A stretch of 64,000 bases of DNA, from the NCBI RefSeq assembly GCF_025602895.1, contig NW_026516206.1, forward strand, positions 186,001 to 250,000, read 5' to 3'. The translations under genes were made by a program, and so were the position numbers. This stretch comes from Polychytrium aggregatum. Taxonomy: Eukaryota; Chytridiomycota; Chytridiomycetes; Polychytriales. The notes beneath the pieces were generated by a model. It was not told the DNA's origin, made no database searches, and worked only from the letters and a program-made list of their open reading frames with translations. Shown piece after piece: positions 23,633 through 34,255 of the stretch; position 1 is the stretch's first letter, and each line of letters starts with the position of its first letter.

Positions 23633-26600
23633 ATGCCACAGGCTGGCTTGATTGCTAACGTGCATACACTTTCATATTCGGAAAACGCTACCCGCCCCCG
23701 CTTGTACAAGGATGAACATAATTTGACCTTGCCTCAGGTCTGCGAACGCTATACTACTAGCGTCGATGAGACCAAACCAAGAAATTCCCAGGGTCTCAGC
23801 AACGATACAGTGGTGAAGAGACTCGAAGAGTTTGGACCAAATGTGCTCTCTCCACCCAAGAAAAAGCACCCAATAATCCGCTACTTGGAGATGTTGGCAG
23901 GACTGTTCAATGTGATGCTCATTGTTGCTGGCGTTGCAACCTACGTTCTATACATCATCGATCCGATCGACAATGCCCCCAACGTAAGAGCCTTGCTATC
24001 GGAATTTGCTTTCGAGCTATTATACATTTTATCACAGGTCTATAGAGGAAAGGAGATGGTTACTCTATAAGCCTTATAATGGACTATCCGTGACATCGAT
24101 AAAATTTGCCATTGGCTCATTGTGCAATATTGCTCACAAGCCGTGCTGCTATAAGTAATTAGGAGCAGTGAAACTCCATCGCCACTGCGTGGATATAGAA
24201 AAATAAGTCGTGGTTACTATGATTTGACCCATATTTACCAATTATTTACCTTGGATAATTACACAGGTTTATCTTGGTGGAATTTTGATTGGCGTCGCTT
24301 TCATCAATGCTGCCATTGAGTTTTATCAGCATCAAAAGAGTGCCGCAATCCTGGAATCGTTTTTAGTATGTTGGTTCATGCACTATACTCACTACTCGGT
24401 CAATTAGTCATCAGCATCATTTCACTGGTCGCAAAACCACTCACATATTCAACATTTTGCAGAATATGATTCCATCAAAGTGCAATGCAATGCGAGCCGG
24501 TCAAATCGTGAACATCCCGGCCGCAGATCTTGTTCCTGGCGACGTAGTATTTGTTCGCATGGGCGACAAGATTCCAGCAGATGTCAGAATGTTCTGGGTC
24601 CTGGATTTGAAGGTTGACAACTCATCGCTTACCGGCGAGTCCGATCCGCAAGAGCGAAAGACAACAAACACACACAGCAACCCGCTGGAAGCAACCAACT
24701 TGATTTTCAACGGCTCGATGGCTGTGGCCGGTGAAGGCTTTGGTATCGTTATACGAACTGGCGACAATACGGTGCTTGGTCAGATTGCCAACCTCACATC
24801 CAACGAAAAGAAACGGCGATCTCCTCTATCCGAAGAAATCGACATCTTTGTCAAGATCATCACAGTCTTTGCTATAACCACGGCCGTCATTTTCTTCATC
24901 GTCGGGTGTGTGGAGGGCGGTGTCAACTTTGGTCTCAACTCGGGAATCGGAACCTTGGTCGCTTGGGTCCCTGAGGGCCTCTATGCGACAATCTCAATGC
25001 TTCTTACAATCGCTGCGAAACGAATGGCTGATAAAAATGCACTCGTCAAGGACTTGCAAGGAGTCGAAACATTGGGCGCCATCACCCTTCTGGCAACCGA
25101 CAAGACTGGAACGCTCACCCGAAACCAGATGACGGTGACAAACCTATGGACCAACTCGACGCTCTTTAACGTTGCAACCACCTCGGACGGACTGGACGAG
25201 ACTGAGGTCTGCTTAGACGAAAAAGCCAGTGGTGTTCTCGAGATCGCCCAGATATCGGCCATGTGTACCAGAGCACGCTTCAACCGAACCGACCTGCCCA
25301 TCCCCAAGCGCGAAATCAGTGGCGACGCCACCGAATCTGGCCTTTTGCGCTTTTCGGCGGCAAAACTCCCCAATATTGACACTATTCTGGATGAATATCC
25401 AAAAGTCTGCGAACTTCCTTTCAACTCAGAGACCAAATGGCATTTATCCATCAACGAAAAGCCCCATCCCCAAGGTATATTCACGATCATGATGAAGGGT
25501 GCTCCAGAGCGAGTACTGCGAGTATGCTCTACGATTCTCGTCGGCGGACAAGCGATTGAACTAACAGAAGACCACAGAAAGGCCTTTGATCAATCATACG
25601 AATATATGGCTGGAAAGGGCCATCGTGTGCTCGCGTTTGCGCAACTCACTCTGTCTGAGAGCCAGTATCCAAAGGGGTTTTCATTCGACAAGGAAAAGAA
25701 GAACTTCCCGACTGATGGACTGACTTTTGTCGGGCTAGTGAGCTTGGAAGATCCTCCCAAACATGGAGTCCGCGAGGCGATCGGAAAATGCCGCATGGCT
25801 GGCGTAAAAGTCATGATGGTTACCGGAGACCATCCACTTACAGCCGAGGCCATTGGACGAAAAATCAACTTAATGCTCGGTGAAACCAAGGAGCGCGTTG
25901 CAAAACGTACAGGACGGCCAGTCAAATCTATCGCCCCAGAAGAATACAACGCAATTGTCATTCATGGAGAGCAGATCTCGGAGCTTACAGACGCAGATTG
26001 GGATAATATCTTTCAGAAGGACGAAATTATTTTCGCGCGCACCTCACCCAAAAACAAGCTTGAAATTGTAAAGAGAGCTCAGGCTCTTGGACATATTGTT
26101 GGAGTCACGGGAGACGGCGTGAACGACTCTCCTGCGCTCAAGAAAGCCGATCTGGGAATTGCGATGAATCTCTCTGGGTCAGATGTCTCAAAAGAAGCTG
26201 CCGCCATGATTCTTTTGGACGACAACTTTGCGTCTACTGTTGCAGGAATTGCAGAAGGGCGGTTGATTTTTGCCAACCTGAAGAAGAGCATCCAGTACAC
26301 AGTTACGCACATCATTCCCGAAGTTATTCCTTTCCTCCTGTCGGTTGTGGTTCCACTGCCTGCGGCCATCAGCTCGATTCAAATCTTGTTTGTCGATCTT
26401 GGATTTGAGCTCTTTGCATCGCTTTCATATGCCTGGGAGCCGCCAGAGGGTACCGAAGGTGGGCTGATGCTGATGCCGCCTAGAAAGCCTGTCACTGTGG
26501 GATCCGTGGAGCGCTTGCGCCGCAACATCAGGGAGCTTCAGCAGGCCAAGTTAGTGGAGCCTGTTGATCCCGCAAACCCTATGGCCGAGCAACGTGTTAT

Positions 26601-28422
26601 ATCGAAGGTTTGTTGTTACCTCCATTGGAAATAGCTCGCGGATATAAGCTCGCATAATGTGGAGTTACCCCACCCCACCCCTTCGCTCGTAACCTGGATG
26701 CAGGAAACAGTACCAAAGACGCTGAAGATGTCATTTGCTATACACCAAAGCGTTTGAAGATCGCGGAAATGAGCATCTATTAACAGTGCATGCGTTTAGG
26801 GTGGTATGGCTCTTTACAAAATCAAGTCGGTATTCAACGGAAAGTGGCTTCGGGATATGAACGAGGACGAAGGGGAAATCCTGGTCGACGGAGAAGCCCT
26901 CTCATGGGCGTACATTGAAGCTGGTTTTATCGAAACCATCGCAGCTCTTGTGGGATTCTTCTTGGTCATGAACGAGGCTGGAGTTACTCCTGCCGACCTT
27001 CGTAATTCCGCCGTAGCCAACAACGGGTACTTCAACAATAACAACTCTCCGCCATACACTTTGCTGAATGGGGTCACCTTGGTAAGTCAAATTCACATAC
27101 TTTTTTTTTGATTTTTAATGCAATCAATAATATAGGAATCGCGGTGTTGTCGATCATGGCTGGTTTGGTCTCTCCCTGTCACTGCTTTGACATAGATATG
27201 CATTGAAGGAGCATAATCGCTTCCAAGGGCCACGAGTATCGTCGAGTTGAAATAGCTATCCACTAAATACGCCTTCACTCAAGCGCATGGACGATTGAGT
27301 TGATATTTATGGATATTTCATTCATGAAAATTGTCAACTACGCTGTTCCAGACGGTTTTTCTAACGCTTTGCATTGTTATTTTGCAGACCGGTAGCCAGC
27401 AATATGAGATCATCAGAAGAGGCCAGTCAATGTACTATGCTGCGGTTCTCATTACCCAAGTCTTCAATCTATTTGCCTGCAAAGCAAAGCTGAAGCTTCC
27501 ATTTGGGATGCATATGCTCAAGTGAGTGCTATTGTGACAAGCTAATTGGCGTTGCGAACAAGTTTTGGCTCTGAGCTCTCCTTGACCACTATGAGCCCTC
27601 TTGGAGTCTGTGGGCTCGCCTTGGACTATAAGCTCTACTTGGAGTCTGCGGGCTCTCCTTGAACTACGAGCTCTAGTTGGAGCCTGCGGGCTCCACCTGG
27701 ACATCAACACCCTGTGTGCACGATGTCCAGGAGCATCAGGGGGGAGTGGTTGGCATATCACATGGCGACGTGGCATGACGATGTGACATGACGATGTGGC
27801 ATGACGATGTGGCATGACGATGTGGCATGCCGATGTGACACATAAGACTCTTGCATACCACGGGACTTTTGATTAATTCAGCATTCAAACTCTTCAATAA
27901 TAGAAACACATCGACATGGTGGTGTGTTCTAGGCGCGCTCGCTGTTGGAGCCATTGTTGTCTATGTTCCACCCCTCAACAGTAAGTTGCCTGTTGCAGCT
28001 ACCCGCGGTCCAGGAGGGGAGGGGAGATAGCAACGCTACCTGAAATGGCGCTGTTTATTATATGCGCATGATTTGTTCGAACAAACCCTGATGAGTCAGT
28101 TGATGATGTGTGTTTGGCACGATGGCTGATACAGAAGTGTGCGTGGTGTGCGTGGTGCAAACTATGCTTGTGGTCGGTCTCGGCTATCTTGCTTATCATC
28201 AACCATACTCACTCTGCAATACCCACCGCTATAGTCTTTATGAACAGCTCCTACCTTCTCAACCCAAAGTGGCTTCTGGTAGCTGTTGGATTTGGAATCT
28301 ACCTGTTTCTCTATTCTGCACTTCGAAGATACATCCTGCAGAAGCGTAAGCGACTTGTTATGGATAGTCTTGGTGTCCAAACGCTTTGTTCTTTGAATGA
28401 GAGGGACTCGAGAGCTTTATGA
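23633..28422 (+). CDS. Na+/K+-type (IIC-like) P-type cation ATPase, right palindrome copy
   Basis: Exons 23633-23983, 24267-24365, 24463-26607, 26800-27081, 27388-27521, 27904-27980, 28235-28422; phases agree and the sum is 1,091 residues plus stop. N-terminal cation-ATPase domain with VLSPPKKKHPIIRYLEMLAG, actuator LTGESDP, TM4 WVPEGLYATISMLLTIAAKR, phosphorylation site ATDKTGTLTRNQMT, MKGAPERVL, TGDGVNDSPALKKADLGIAM, TM5 HIIPEVIPFLLSVVVPLP, TM6 ILFVDLGFELFASLSYAWE, then TM7-10. TM5 Glu and the first TM6 Asp match Na+/K+-ATPase; the second TM6 Asp is Glu (DLGFE versus DLGTD). The last exon contains a potential donor (GTAAGC) after LQK, so the final 24 residues could be an unspliced intron. 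No beta subunit is visible nearby. Copy of 5433-10222. Confidence 0.92.
27522..27903. repeat. Intron filled with tandem repeats (right arm)
   Basis: Mirror of 5952-6333: 37-bp-like units at 27560-27700 and 13-bp units at 27752-27840. Confidence 0.8.
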
Positions 28423-29121
28423 TGCCACCAAACCGTATGAGCACGAGGCATTTGTGGCTCTACTGACAAGCACTCGGCCCCTCCCCAACTACTGCTGGCA
28501 ATTGACGTAACATGGAGGCGAAGGATTGTGTCGGGCGTATTCGATCGCTGTTTTGTGGCTATGTTGCGCTATCGCCCACCGGTGGTGCGCGATGAGCCGG
28601 TCCAGCATCACTGGACAGCAACCGGGTCTCGTCTTGGACACTAACGAATGCTGTTATGGGGTCTTCCAGTGAAGCCAGTCAAGTATACACGCGAGATCCA
28701 GGGATTGATGATGTTCCCAACCCGCCTGGTAAGCGTGTGTATTCATAAGCAAATCCCGGGTGGCCTGACCACAGAACATTAGCATGCCACTGTATGATTT
28801 GTGTCAGAGCACCGCGCTATGGGGTCTCTGAAAACAATAGGCTAACCATTGCTCGATTCACCTGCTGCTTGATTCGTTGCTTGTCTGGAACACGTCCACT
28901 ATCGAACCGCAACCGCTTTCGGACCGCAACCGCTACTGAACTGCACCCGCTGTTGAACGCACCCTCTACTGAACCGCCTTCCTCTTAGTCGACGGGCGCG
29001 CGCACCCGAACCCATTAAGAGCCTGGATCTTGTGTCAGGGTCGGATGGCTTGGAACGAAAGACACATTCGAGGCGCTATGGCAAGCCTTGGCCCTGTCTT
29101 CTGGTGTCTCGGATCCGTCGC

Positions 29122-29189
29122 GGTATTATCTTGAGAATCGCCATTATCCCGAGAACCGCCATTATCCCGAGAATCGCCATTATCTTGAC
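29122..29189. repeat. 18-bp tandem repeat, right arm copy
   Basis: About 3.5 units like gagaatcgccattatccc. The single detected base difference between the arms (29211) lies just beyond it. Confidence 0.8.
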
Positions 29190-29848
29190 GGACACATTCC
29201 TTCTTCATGGGCACGTCTTATCTCATGCCATTTGACAGCACATTCATCATCTGCAGACCACACCACTTTACAGCGCATTCATCCTCCACATCTGCACGCT
29301 CTTCGTTTTCTTGGCTGGCACGCATTTGCGAGCATTCCAGCACCAGCTTCGCAAACACCTGCCGCATCTTCGGCTCAATTTGACGACACCTGCTGCATCT
29401 TCAGTTCATTTTGATCTTGTTCGCTCTTTTCTGTTGGTTGGTTTCCTCACGTTCATCTCGAGCACAATGGGTGCAGAGGATCAATATGCAGTTCTAGATA
29501 TGCCATGTTGGATCGTTGCGATCTTCAGCGACGCCGCTGGCACTGTGGTGGAGAGGGAGGAGGAAGATTCCAAGGGAATGTGTCGAGGGTGCATCCAGGG
29601 TGCAACCAGGGCACAGCCAAGGCTGCATCGTATATTCATCGCATCTGTGCCAGCAACAGTTGCGCCGTCCATCTCTGCACATGGATAGATAGTATGCAGG
29701 TCTTATCCGATTAGGCGTCTGTGTTTCCGCTCCGGCGTTCTCTCGGGTTCATCCCCAATGTATATTTTCGATCGCAGTCGGATTCCACTCAGTCCCAATC
29801 AGTCATTTCCTCGTATACCAGCCTTCGCACTGCTCTTGCGATCACCCA

Positions 29849-31821
29849 TCAGCGGTGCTTCGAATACCTTGATCCATATCGGTCAGGCGAGCCTCTCCGA
29901 CTCGTCCCGCGATTGTATCCCCCGTCGGATTCGTGTCTTCCCCATCTGTCTCGCGAATCACTCCATCGTTCCTCCTTGCTGGACTCGCTATAGGTCGATC
30001 GCCGTTCTCGCTTCAGATATTCCTCGTCACGAGCGCGCTTTGGTCCTCGTGCATCATCCGCTTCTCCTTTCGGGGTCTCTGTGACGTTCTCAGGGGCATT
30101 TCTTGTCATTTGCTGCATTTGCCGCGATCCGGCCTCCTGTTCGCTCCTTGGCTCGGCCTCGCCGGCATTTGTGGCTTCCACCACTTTTTCACGGATATCT
30201 TCCCTTTTACCTTCGCCTTCGAAGTGTGGAGCTACCTCAGTCAGTAACCGTCCTATTCGTCCCATGAATCACCTTGCCCACCCACGCCACCCTCCGTGCC
30301 AGATGTAGTGCTTACCCCCTTGTTTTTGGATCCGATATTCAATGTGTTGGAACAAAGTTCGGTACTTCGATTGATCTGTGGCCCCGACCGTCTCCGAGAG
30401 CGATTTTCGGTACTCTAGCAAATCCTTGGCACCAGCTACAGATTCAATCATCAGTAAATGTGGACAGACTGCTATTCGTCAAGTCCAATGTCTCTCCCGA
30501 TGCAACTCACATGGACCAGAGCTCATTACCGATGACGCATGAGTGGCGAATGCGGAGGTCATCCTGTGCTTTTATGTCGTTGATATTCACCGACTCCGAT
30601 CCAAAGTTCCGAAAGCTGTCTTCGATCCACAGCGCTGCAAATGCAAGCACTTGCGGTGGATAGAGCAGTGGCAGGTGTGTCGCGAAGCTTCAAACATTTC
30701 AAAAGAGTGCCATGATTTAGTTGGGTTTGGTTTCTTCGTTTCGTCGCTGTTTCTGCTGCGATCGACTCCCTAATGTGGTGCACGCCCTACCATTTGTCCA
30801 CCAGATCCCAGGCGTTTGCAGCGATGCTCTGCGGGACTGTTCAGTACAACGGATCAAATAATGGATTGTTGTCGGTGTTGTTCAGTGGGTGCTCACAGAT
30901 ATGTTGAATCGGCCGACCCACCGCCAAGAACAGGCACAAATGCCATGCACCGTCATTCAGTTTCGTTTCATATACCTCCCAGATGCTTTGCAAACTTGAT
31001 GACATATGTATGTGGGTAAATAAACTCGAAATCGAACCCAGAGATTTCCAGAAACCGCTTCTCGATCAGGAATGCTTGGCGCTTGTGATCCTCGATGGCC
31101 TTCGATTCATTGTCGGTCGAGATGAAGCCAGGCTCGTCAGCTACCCACATGTCTGCGTGGGCTTCGCGAACAGCGACTTGGCTCCCTCACCACCATCCAA
31201 ATCGCTCTCGCTCGTTGCATCGGCGATGTCTCCTGGGCGATCGCAGCTTCGTGTTGGCTACTCACTGCGGCATCCAGGTCATCCATCCCAGCGATCGCTA
31301 TATGGACTGCTTGAATGATGTCCCTGATCTTCTTGACAGACTCCTCGAGTTTGGCGGCAAAAAAGACGCACGATATCATCACATCCTGGATTGACACAGC
31401 CCAGCGTTGTGTCAGCTCTGCAAGCGACTCCAAGCGGAGGGAAAATGCAATTGCCTCGGGAAACTGACCTCCAGCTCGCTCTGATAGATCGGATAGAAGA
31501 GACAGTAGCGTCGGAGCATATGCTTCTCGGTTACGATCGTCGACCACGGGCTGGTGCAGAGGAGGCGGCATCAGTCTGTGCCGCGGCTCACAGCATCCCC
31601 CTCTCCCTCGGCTCCGGCCATCTGTCGTTTCGGCAGACCGCCGTCGTGCTCAAGGCAGTGCGGATCGCTCACAAGCCAAGGGACCGGGAGATGTGCTCGA
31701 GAAGCTGAATGTACTCCTTGAATTCGTCCTCGTTTATCGAGCACAGGCGGCCCAAGGCCTCCCGGGTGTAGTATCGGCTCGGTGCTGGCCGGCTGCTGGC
31801 TTCGTTTTGCGCTTCGTCCAT
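29849..31821 (-). CDS. Cyclin L-like protein with Arg/Ser-rich tail
   Basis: Transcription/splicing-type cyclin, probably partner of a CDK11- or CDK12-like kinase. Readable exon pieces in order: MDEAQNEASSRPAPSRYYTR at 31821; MLRRYCLFYPIYQSELE; DVMISCVFFAAKLEESVKK with IRDII, the cyclin-box core; FLIEKRFLEISGFDFEFIYP; QSIAANAWDLVDKW; LYPPQVLAFAALWIEDSFRN, the second cyclin fold; EYRKSLSETVGATDQSKYRT; and a tail with repeated Arg-Ser and Ser-Arg pairs such as RWSDSRDRWGR and RGSPDRYGSRYSKHR. The RS-like tail distinguishes cyclin L from cyclins K and T, but the class is inference. Exon boundaries between 31500 and 31670 are not resolved. The 3' end is 153 bp from the palindrome. Confidence 0.75.
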
Positions 31822-32402
31822 TTTGCAAGCGATCAGTCCAGAGCAATGCAGCTCCCCGAGCCGCTTCTGAGCGGCTGCTGTCCCTTGTCGTTGCCCAGTC
31901 CACCTGACCAGCCCCGTGACCCGACCCAGAACAGCGATATCGATCCAGCCCAAGCTCACGAGCGAAATCGACCCTGTTTCATGATGTCCGGCTCGACCAG
32001 AGAATGCGGCCACCCCTGTCCCGACTTTGCAGATATTTAGCGCGGTCGGACGCCCAGCCATGTGGATCTGCTCTGATTCTTCCCATTCTCGTTCGTAGTG
32101 CCATGGTTTGGGCCTGCAGCGCTCACATACTGAGCAGAACACCCATCGAGATCAATACCCCAAATCGCTTCCATGCCACGATGAAACCGTGCTCATCCTG
32201 GGCGACAGCCGCATTCCTCTCGATTTCGGCATCACGCACCGAAATACAACATACGGACGTGCGGTCAGACAAGTTCAACTTCCTCAAGATGGCCAAGCGC
32301 GCCATACATCGGTGACCCATCCAGCAGAATGCGCAACTCAGGAGATATGACTGCGTGTTTGAGCCTTTGGGCTGCTTTCCCACTCCGGACTTGTTGCTGT
32401 CG
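31822..32402. other. Intergenic between cyclin and chitin deacetylase
   Basis: About 580 bp separating the start of the cyclin gene from the end of the deacetylase gene, same strand. Minus-strand frames here lack family features. Likely the cyclin promoter. Confidence 0.4.
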
Positions 32403-33702
32403 TCAGGACCGGTAGCTGCTCCTCAGAGTTTGGCCAGCACACTCCGCGACGGTGACAAACCGTGTGAAGTTGAGGCTGCGCAGATAATCGATCATTTGCT
32501 GCGTCCATGGGCTCACGGTGCTGAGTGTTGTTGGATTCAAGTCAATACTCGCCGAGGCTAACCAGAACCAATGCAAGCAGAGCATATGCCCCGCCCAATG
32601 CTTGTGCGTCTGCGGATGTGTAGCGATATACCTCTGGTACGGATCGTGATTTAGAATCACAAAGCTGTTGGTGGAGGCGTTGGCGCTTGTTGGATCGATG
32701 TCACTCCTCAGTGCCGACATATCCTTTGTGAGATCGCCTCCTGTATCTGCGTCTGTCGGCGAGTTGTAGGGCGGAGCAGATGTTAGGATCATAACAGCAA
32801 ACTCTTGGGCTGTTCCAGGTCCGTCCCAACTGCAATTCTATGAAGGCATGCCAATGCATCAGGAGCCTGCCCCAGAAACCGACCGGTGCTGTATGCGTTC
32901 CACAACACGAGATACTTGTAGCCCAGCTTGGCAAGGACCTTCGTGACGACATCGTTGTAGGCACCGTATGGTGGTCGCATGTAGTACGAAGTCGTTGCAA
33001 TGATGGACCGGATAACGGCGTCGTTGTCGGTGATCTCCTTCTCGATCTGGGCCTCTGACAGCTCCGTCAAGTCCGGGTGCGTCATGGTGTGGGAAGCGAT
33101 CTGTCCATGCAGACGTCAGCTCAGAGTGCAAAGCGGACATCGAGCACCAGCCCAGCGGCACTCGGGTGAGCAGCGAAGGAGGAGGCGAGTAGCAAGACAC
33201 CCACCTGGTGACCTTCTTTGTAGGCTCGCCAGATGTAGTCCCGGTATGGACTCACCGAGGCGTTGACCCAGCTGAAACGACGCAATACGGCATGGGTTTA
33301 GATACTCGATAGCGCTTGTATATGCGCCGACACTGCTCGATCGGAGAGGCGACGGAGATACACGCGGGACATCAGCACTTACTTCATGCCGTTTACAAAG
33401 AATGTGGCCTTGATGCTGTTGCTCCTCAGGATATCAAGCAGCTGGCCAGTAAAGTTCATGGGCCCGTCGTCGTAAGTCAGGGCGACCATGCCGGGCTGGA
33501 CGCACTGGCTGAGGATTTGGACGCTCGACGCTGGGGCCTGGGGGCTGCTCGAGTTTTGGGCCGAGAGCGAATTTGCTTTGAGGACGAAGCCGGTCCGAGG
33601 CTGGCGGGCATGGAATCCGCCAACAGGATAGGAGCAAGCGGCGTGGAGGAGCACCAAGGTCGCCAGGACGACCTGAGCAAGACGGAGACGGCGATGCAGC
33701 AT
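32403..33702 (-). CDS. Secreted chitin/polysaccharide deacetylase (CE4, NodB domain)
   Basis: Removes acetyl groups from chitin or related polymers in the wall. Exons 33383-33702, 33205-33271, 32884-33100, 32632-32752 and 32403-32520 join in frame to 280 residues. Signal peptide MLHRRLRLAQVVLATLVLLH with cleavage near ACS. NodB motifs: TYDDGP (catalytic base and metal Asp), SHTMTHPDL (two metal His, H-x3-H), RPPYG, WNAYSTDADT, and NHD followed by the conserved VTVAEC end. All catalytic motifs are intact. It has no chitin-binding module and no clear GPI signal. Its start faces the UBXN4-like gene 553 bp away. Confidence 0.9.
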
Positions 33703-34255
33703 GGGAGCAGACCGATCGCAGACAGTTGCAGATGGCGAGCAGATGGCGAGCAGATGGCGAGCAGATGGCGAAGGCTTGCAATGTTCACTCCTGGGCTCCA
33801 GGCCGATTGTGCGGATGGCCCCCAAGGTTCCCGAGCAGGCCAGAGATACTGCGGATGCGCCCCGGGCGCTGCCGACGGAGCGGCGATGTGTTTTATGCAT
33901 CGGGGATTGCGGACGAACGGATTGCTCTTTTCTCTATCCCCCGGTCGCTGCGGCTTGGTCTTGCGTCTTGCAGAGGCCCGAAACCCTTGCCAGCGACCGA
34001 CGCCCTCTTCCGATGCTGTTGCTGCAAGTCGATCCCCGGCATCCCTCCGCTGCTGTCCCTGCCGCCTGCCGCCTCTGTCTTGCTTGCTCCCGCTGGCCGG
34101 TTGCCCCGCTGGTTGCCCATATCGGCCCTGGGCCAGCCCATTCGACGCGAGCCACGCCCTGGTCGGCGCTCGGAGCCCCGCCCAGCCCACCAGTCCTTTC
34201 GCTTCATCTCCTTCGCCTGGCTCGTCTGGCTCGCCGCAGCTCCCGATCGCAGCAA
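33703..34255. promoter_or_regulatory. Shared divergent promoter region, deacetylase / UBXN4-like
   Basis: 553 bp between two divergent starts. At 33728-33771 an 11-bp unit (gcagatggcga) is repeated four times without change, immediately upstream of the deacetylase start. Promoter role is inferred from position only. Confidence 0.45.

Larger units (their letters stand above)
21720..29695. repeat. Right arm of the 8-kb inverted duplication
   Basis: Reverse complement of 4160-12135, 7,976 bp. The inner edge is 137 bp after the stop of the central ATPase. The outer edge is 153 bp before the end of the cyclin gene. The 9,584-bp spacer (12136-21719) is unique sequence apart from the MITE. Confidence 0.97.

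Noticed and set aside
29311-29688. Frame of 125 codons near the outer edge of the right arm (mirror 4167-4544)
   Set aside because: A hydrophobic patch is present, but there is no good start context, family similarity or splice support. It ends at the arm boundary by chance.
4160-29695. Bacterial-style explanation (phage or plasmid inverted repeat)
   Set aside because: Genes in arms and centre contain many spliceosomal introns and eukaryotic families; no phage or plasmid functions are present.
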